Assembly: GCF_900101345.1 (NCBI RefSeq)
Contig: NZ_FMUX01000010.1
Location: 1-64,000, forward strand
From: Desulfoluna spongiiphila
GTDB taxonomy: Bacteria > Desulfobacterota > Desulfobacteria > Desulfobacterales > Desulfolunaceae
Reading direction: 5' to 3'
Length of the DNA: 64,000 nucleotides
The position numbers and the translations under genes are program-made. Below the pieces are notes generated by a model. The model did no database searches and was not told the origin of the DNA. It worked only from the letters and a program-made list of their open reading frames with translations. This document shows, in pieces, positions 60,960-64,000 of the stretch; the first letter of the stretch is position 1; each line of letters opens with the position of its first letter.

Positions 60960-61730
60960 TCATCCCTGCCACTTGGAAAACTCCACCCAGAGGACGGCGC
61001 CCAGCTCGACACCCTTTTTCTCTCCGTCGACCTCCAGGCTGTAGTCCGCTTCATTGAGGGCGGAAAAGCCCCACCACCCCTCGGTGGGCACGGTAAAGGA
61101 AAAAATCCCGTTGGCGTCGGCCTTCACCACCTGGGTCACCAGGTACTCGTTGGCGGCCTTTGCCTTGCCGTCCCGGTTATAAAACTCCACCTCCACTTCG
61201 GCCCCGGGAACGGCCTTGCCGTTGAGCTTCACCACCCCCTGGAACAGGTTGCCTGCATACAGCCCGAAGGGTCGGGTCAGGGGGACGATCTCGGTCTTCA
61301 GGCCCAGCTCGTCATCCCAGCCCTCTTCCCCGCCGTAGGCCGGAACGATGGTCTTGGTATAATGGATGATAAAGATATCCTCGGCAGGTTCCCAGTAGGG
61401 CTTCGGGGTCATGACAAAGGAGTAGACCCCTGGCCTTTTGACGGCGTAGGTGGATGTCCAGGAAGGCTTGCCCATGATCTCTGCGGGGGTCAGGGTCCCG
61501 GTGAGGTCCCGCTTCTTGCCGTCCATGACCACGGAAAACTCCGCGGGCTTTTCAAGGGGCATGCCGATCCCTTCAAAGGGATGCGAAAAGGACAGGGAGA
61601 GATCGAGTTGTTTTCCGGTTTTCTGGGAGACAACGGATGTATCGGGGATCACCATGCCAAAATGGGCCAGGGCGGACGTGGGAAGGCAGACCCCAAGGGT
61701 CAGGGCAACGACTGCTGCGAAGCGTTTCAT
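60960..61730 (-). CDS. nikK: Periplasmic nickel transport component NikK (DUF4198)
   Basis: The 256-residue protein has a signal peptide (about 1-22, TSALA), giving a mature start HFGMVIPDTS with His first. The DUF4198 body has LSLSFSHPFEGIGMPLEKP, YWEPAEDIFIIHYTKT and GWWGFSAL. It is the first gene of nikKMLQO, 44 bases before nikM, and probably captures nickel in the periplasm. Confidence 0.88.
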   Translation of the reverse strand: MKRFAAVVALTLGVCLPTSALAHFGMVIPDTSVVSQKTGKQLDLSLSFSHPFEGIGMPLEKPAEFSVVMDGKKRDLTGTLTPAEIMGKPSWTSTYAVKRPGVYSFVMTPKPYWEPAEDIFIIHYTKTIVPAYGGEEGWDDELGLKTEIVPLTRPFGLYAGNLFQGVVKLNGKAVPGAEVEVEFYNRDGKAKAANEYLVTQVVKADANGIFSFTVPTEGWWGFSALNEADYSLEVDGEKKGVELGAVLWVEFSKWQG

Positions 61731-62365
61731 CTTGATTCCTCCATTTCAGAAAGCAAAAAACCACCTTAAGTAAACCACGTGACGGCACCGCAAAAAACCA
61801 AAACCGGCCATGCCCTTTCAGGCCATGCCCCGGTCTTCCCTGCCGAACCCTCCCGGGGGAGGTGCTTCCGGCGGCGTTTTTGCGAACCCATCACATCAAA
61901 TGAAAGCCTTCGTGGCCGTTTACCTTCGTGGAGCGCCCATTCATGACAACTTCAGAACAACGACATTCGCAACAGACTTCGTGTCTGCTATTATTTAACA
62001 CAGATAGCGTGAAGGAATTGCTCTTGTCAAATCCAAAGTGAAAAACAAAATCCCCCGACTTTCGGGGCGAAGCGCCCTCCCTGCCTAGTCCCTCACCAGC
62101 ACACCCGATGCGATATATCACCCATAACCTGCTGAAATCCCAATTGACATGCACGCCACCAATTCGTTATATTTGGGGAAAGCATCTTATTTTAAAGGCA
62201 TCTCCAACCGACAAAGCCTCGTTGACAAGCAACCCTCTCCTGACAACAGGTGCCCCTTCACCAGACGCAGCTTTTCCCCGGACATCATTGCGATTCACAT
62301 CCGGCAATCCCCCAATGGTCCCCCCGGACCAGCGCCTTTGCACTGACGATGCAATGGAGACCATC
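61731..62365. other. Gap of 635 bases between nikK and the histidine kinase
   Basis: No gene is supported. Two direct copies of GGCCATGCCC lie at 61806-61815 and 61821-61830, 76-100 bases before nikK, a possible regulator site. No cobalamin or NiCo riboswitch pattern is recognised. CCCCGA/TCGGGG at 62053-62067 forms a small hairpin followed on the minus strand by a T-rich stretch; nothing is known upstream of it. Confidence 0.4.
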
Positions 62366-64000
62366 ATGACATCCACCCATCGCACACCCCGGGGCCCCAT
62401 CCTCGTCATTGACGAAGACGCCTCGGTTATCAACACGTATGCCCCACACCTGGAAGCCTGCGGATATGAGGTGATGACGGCAAGGGACGGTCACGCCGCC
62501 ACCCAGCTCATCGCCGTCAACCCTCCGGACCTTATCATTTCAGAGCTGCGCACCCCCGCCATGGACGGGCACTCCTTCTTCCGGCACCTCCAGAGACGAT
62601 GGCCTGAAATCCCCGTGATCGTCACCTCCACCACCTGCGAACCCACCGAGGTGGTGGCGTGCCTCCGCAAAGGTGCCAGCGATTTTCTGATCAAGCCCCT
62701 AAAAAATATGGACATGTTGTCCCTGTCGGTGTCACGGGCCCTGCGGGAAATAAAACTCAAGCACCAGAATCAGCGCTACAAAGAACTCCTGGAACAACGC
62801 GTCTCCCGCAGCTCCGAAGAATTGAAAACCACCAACCGCTACCTCACCGAACTGAACCGGCGCCTCACCGAGGTGGTGGACTCCTCCAGGCGCCTCTCCT
62901 CCTGCGTCACCATCGAAAGCTTCGGCACCCGCCTGCTCGAAGAGTTCAGCCACCACCTGGACGCATCGGGAGGGAGCCTCTACATCGCCGGCCAGGAGGG
63001 CCTGCGCCTCGTCCACTGCCTGGACGGGGGACACGCCCCCGGCCTCATCTCCTACCCGGTGGCCAAAAGCTCCCCCTTTGGGTACGCCCTCTACCGCAAA
63101 GAACCCGTCCTCATCGGAGACATTCGCAACGAAGGGGCGCTTCGCCCCAGCGGATACGGAGGGTACCACAACGGCTCCTTTGTCATTTTTCCCCTGCAGA
63201 ACCAGGAGGGCAAACCCTTTGGCCTCGTCTCCCTCCACGGCAAAAAACGCCCCCCCTTTGTCAACCAGGACCGCGAAGTGGGAGGGCTCCTTGCCTCCTA
63301 CAGCTCCGAGACCCTTCGAGCGGTCAGGGCCATGGAAGCCCTGTCCAAAAGTGAGGAGAAGTACAAGCTTGCCGCCCTCACCGCCAGCGACCTCATCAGC
63401 GAATGGAGCCCGGCCACCGACGACCTTGTCTGGTTCGGAAACATCGACGCCGTCATCGGCTCCGCCCCGGAAACCCGCCCCACCACCATGGAGGCCTGGC
63501 TCTCCCTGATCCATCCCGACGACAGGCAGCGCATTGCCGATACCTACCGGAACAAGACCCACTGCGCCACGGCCGCTCCCATGGACTATCGCGTACGCCA
63601 CCTCTCCCATGGCTGGCGCCATTTCCGGGAGCGCACCACCACCCTCAGGTCCAAAGGGGGGGCCACCAAGGTACTGCGCGCCTGCAACGACATCACCCGG
63701 GAAAAAAACGCCGAAGAGGAACGCATCATCTTCGAACTGAAGATGCAGCATGCCCAGAAACTTGAAAGCCTGGGCATCATCGCCGGGGGCATTGCCCACG
63801 ACTTCAACAACATCCTCATGGCGGTCCTCGGCCACGCGGACATCGCCCTGGAAGAGGTGGAAGGCAATCCCGGCCCACAAAAGGCCCTCAACAGTATTGT
63901 CACCGCAGGAAAACGGGCAACGGAACTGGCCCGGCAGCTCCTTGTCTACTCCGGCAAGGGAAAGCTGGAGACCAGCATCGTCAACGTCAACACCCTCGTC
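62366..64000 (+). CDS. Hybrid sensor histidine kinase with atypical N-terminal receiver, partial
   Basis: The first 545 residues are in the window and the frame runs off its end. Order: receiver (12-115) with acidic pocket IDED and IKPL Lys, but the phospho-acceptor is Glu60 (IISELRTPAMDG) instead of Asp; coiled coil (about 120-180); GAF-like domain (about 185-325); PAS domain (about 330-455) with PAC end CNDITREKNAEEE; and a HisKA-type dimerisation helix with phospho-His in GIAHDFNNILMAVLGHADIAL (in two parts). The ATPase domain must lie beyond. GGAG at 62356 precedes ATG 62366. Confidence 0.9.
   Translation, partial: MTSTHRTPRGPILVIDEDASVINTYAPHLEACGYEVMTARDGHAATQLIAVNPPDLIISELRTPAMDGHSFFRHLQRRWPEIPVIVTSTTCEPTEVVACLRKGASDFLIKPLKNMDMLSLSVSRALREIKLKHQNQRYKELLEQRVSRSSEELKTTNRYLTELNRRLTEVVDSSRRLSSCVTIESFGTRLLEEFSHHLDASGGSLYIAGQEGLRLVHCLDGGHAPGLISYPVAKSSPFGYALYRKEPVLIGDIRNEGALRPSGYGGYHNGSFVIFPLQNQEGKPFGLVSLHGKKRPPFVNQDREVGGLLASYSSETLRAVRAMEALSKSEEKYKLAALTASDLISEWSPATDDLVWFGNIDAVIGSAPETRPTTMEAWLSLIHPDDRQRIADTYRNKTHCATAAPMDYRVRHLSHGWRHFRERTTTLRSKGGATKVLRACNDITREKNAEEERIIFELKMQHAQKLESLGIIAGGIAHDFNNILMAVLGHADIALEEVEGNPGPQKALNSIVTAGKRATELARQLLVYSGKGKLETSIVNVNTLV

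Noticed and set aside
62053-62067. Minus-strand terminator of a hidden small RNA
   Set aside because: The stem is only 6 bp and the following T-stretch is broken; no promoter or transcript-like structure precedes it.
61731-62365. Cobalamin or NiCo riboswitch upstream of nikK
   Set aside because: No B12 box or NiCo core could be found; only short direct repeats are visible.
1-64000. CRISPR array
   Set aside because: The repeated sequences are dispersed and hairpin-rich, not evenly spaced by unique spacers, and no cas genes occur.

Overview
The window is about 60% GC and gene-dense. It looks like a chromosomal segment of an anaerobic Gram-negative bacterium, most likely a Desulfobacterota (Desulfobacterales-type) sulfate reducer or relative. 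The signs are a selenocysteine formate dehydrogenase with its SECIS, a complete Na+-NQR operon with ApbE, an acyl-CoA dehydrogenase fused to a rubredoxin-like domain, a tungstate transporter, a five-gene nickel transporter and a Ni superoxide dismutase. The genus is a guess (Desulfoluna-like); there is no rRNA to anchor it.

Layout. 1-2.4 kb: alpha/beta hydrolase, zinc-ribbon/HDOD protein, tRNA-Ala(GGC). 2.7-8.1 kb: a tightly overlapped TetR-TolC-HlyD-ABC2-ABC2 efflux operon without an ATPase gene, facing two near-identical palindromes. 8.7-11 kb: an HD-GYP response regulator behind a hairpin-rich leader, and an orphan membrane protein. 11.5-14.5 kb: tungstate ABC transporter. 14.6-17.6 kb: radical SAM protein, diguanylate cyclase, small acidic protein. 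17.7-23.9 kb: a MarR regulator and an RND / LolA-like / outer-membrane-protein trio sharing TAGTTAA operators. 24-29.3 kb: LysR, exported Ni-SOD, PP2C phosphatase, glycosyltransferase, RAYT transposase. 29.7-41 kb: ArsR with an SO_0444-type metal permease, GNAT, a Cache-AlbA_2 membrane sensor, amidase, the ACAD-rubredoxin fusion, LysR/PACE efflux pair, TetR and small proteins. 41.9-45.1 kb: ferric-reductase-like flavoprotein, YceI, thioesterase. 45.4-56.9 kb: FdhA convergent with nqrABCDEF, then apbE and a DHH phosphoesterase. 57.4-61.7 kb: DUF2064 glycosyltransferase and nikKMLQO. From 62.4 kb a hybrid histidine kinase runs off the end.

The most striking non-genic feature is a dispersed family of modular, hairpin-rich repeats with near-palindromic termini (GCCTCCGGCGGC ... 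GCCGCCGGAGGC), about twenty copies in 64 kb, several inside operons. One copy forms the C-terminal tail of the RND transporter, and two lie just downstream of the RAYT transposase, the enzyme class associated with REP elements.

How the genes may fit together: tungstate uptake would serve FdhA. FdhA (formate to NADH) and Na+-NQR (NADH to quinone and a sodium gradient, flavinylated by ApbE) make a plausible energy chain. NikKMLQO could supply the exported Ni-SOD and Ni enzymes encoded elsewhere. Several transporters sit beside their own regulators (TetR, MarR, ArsR, LysR) with visible operator-like palindromes.
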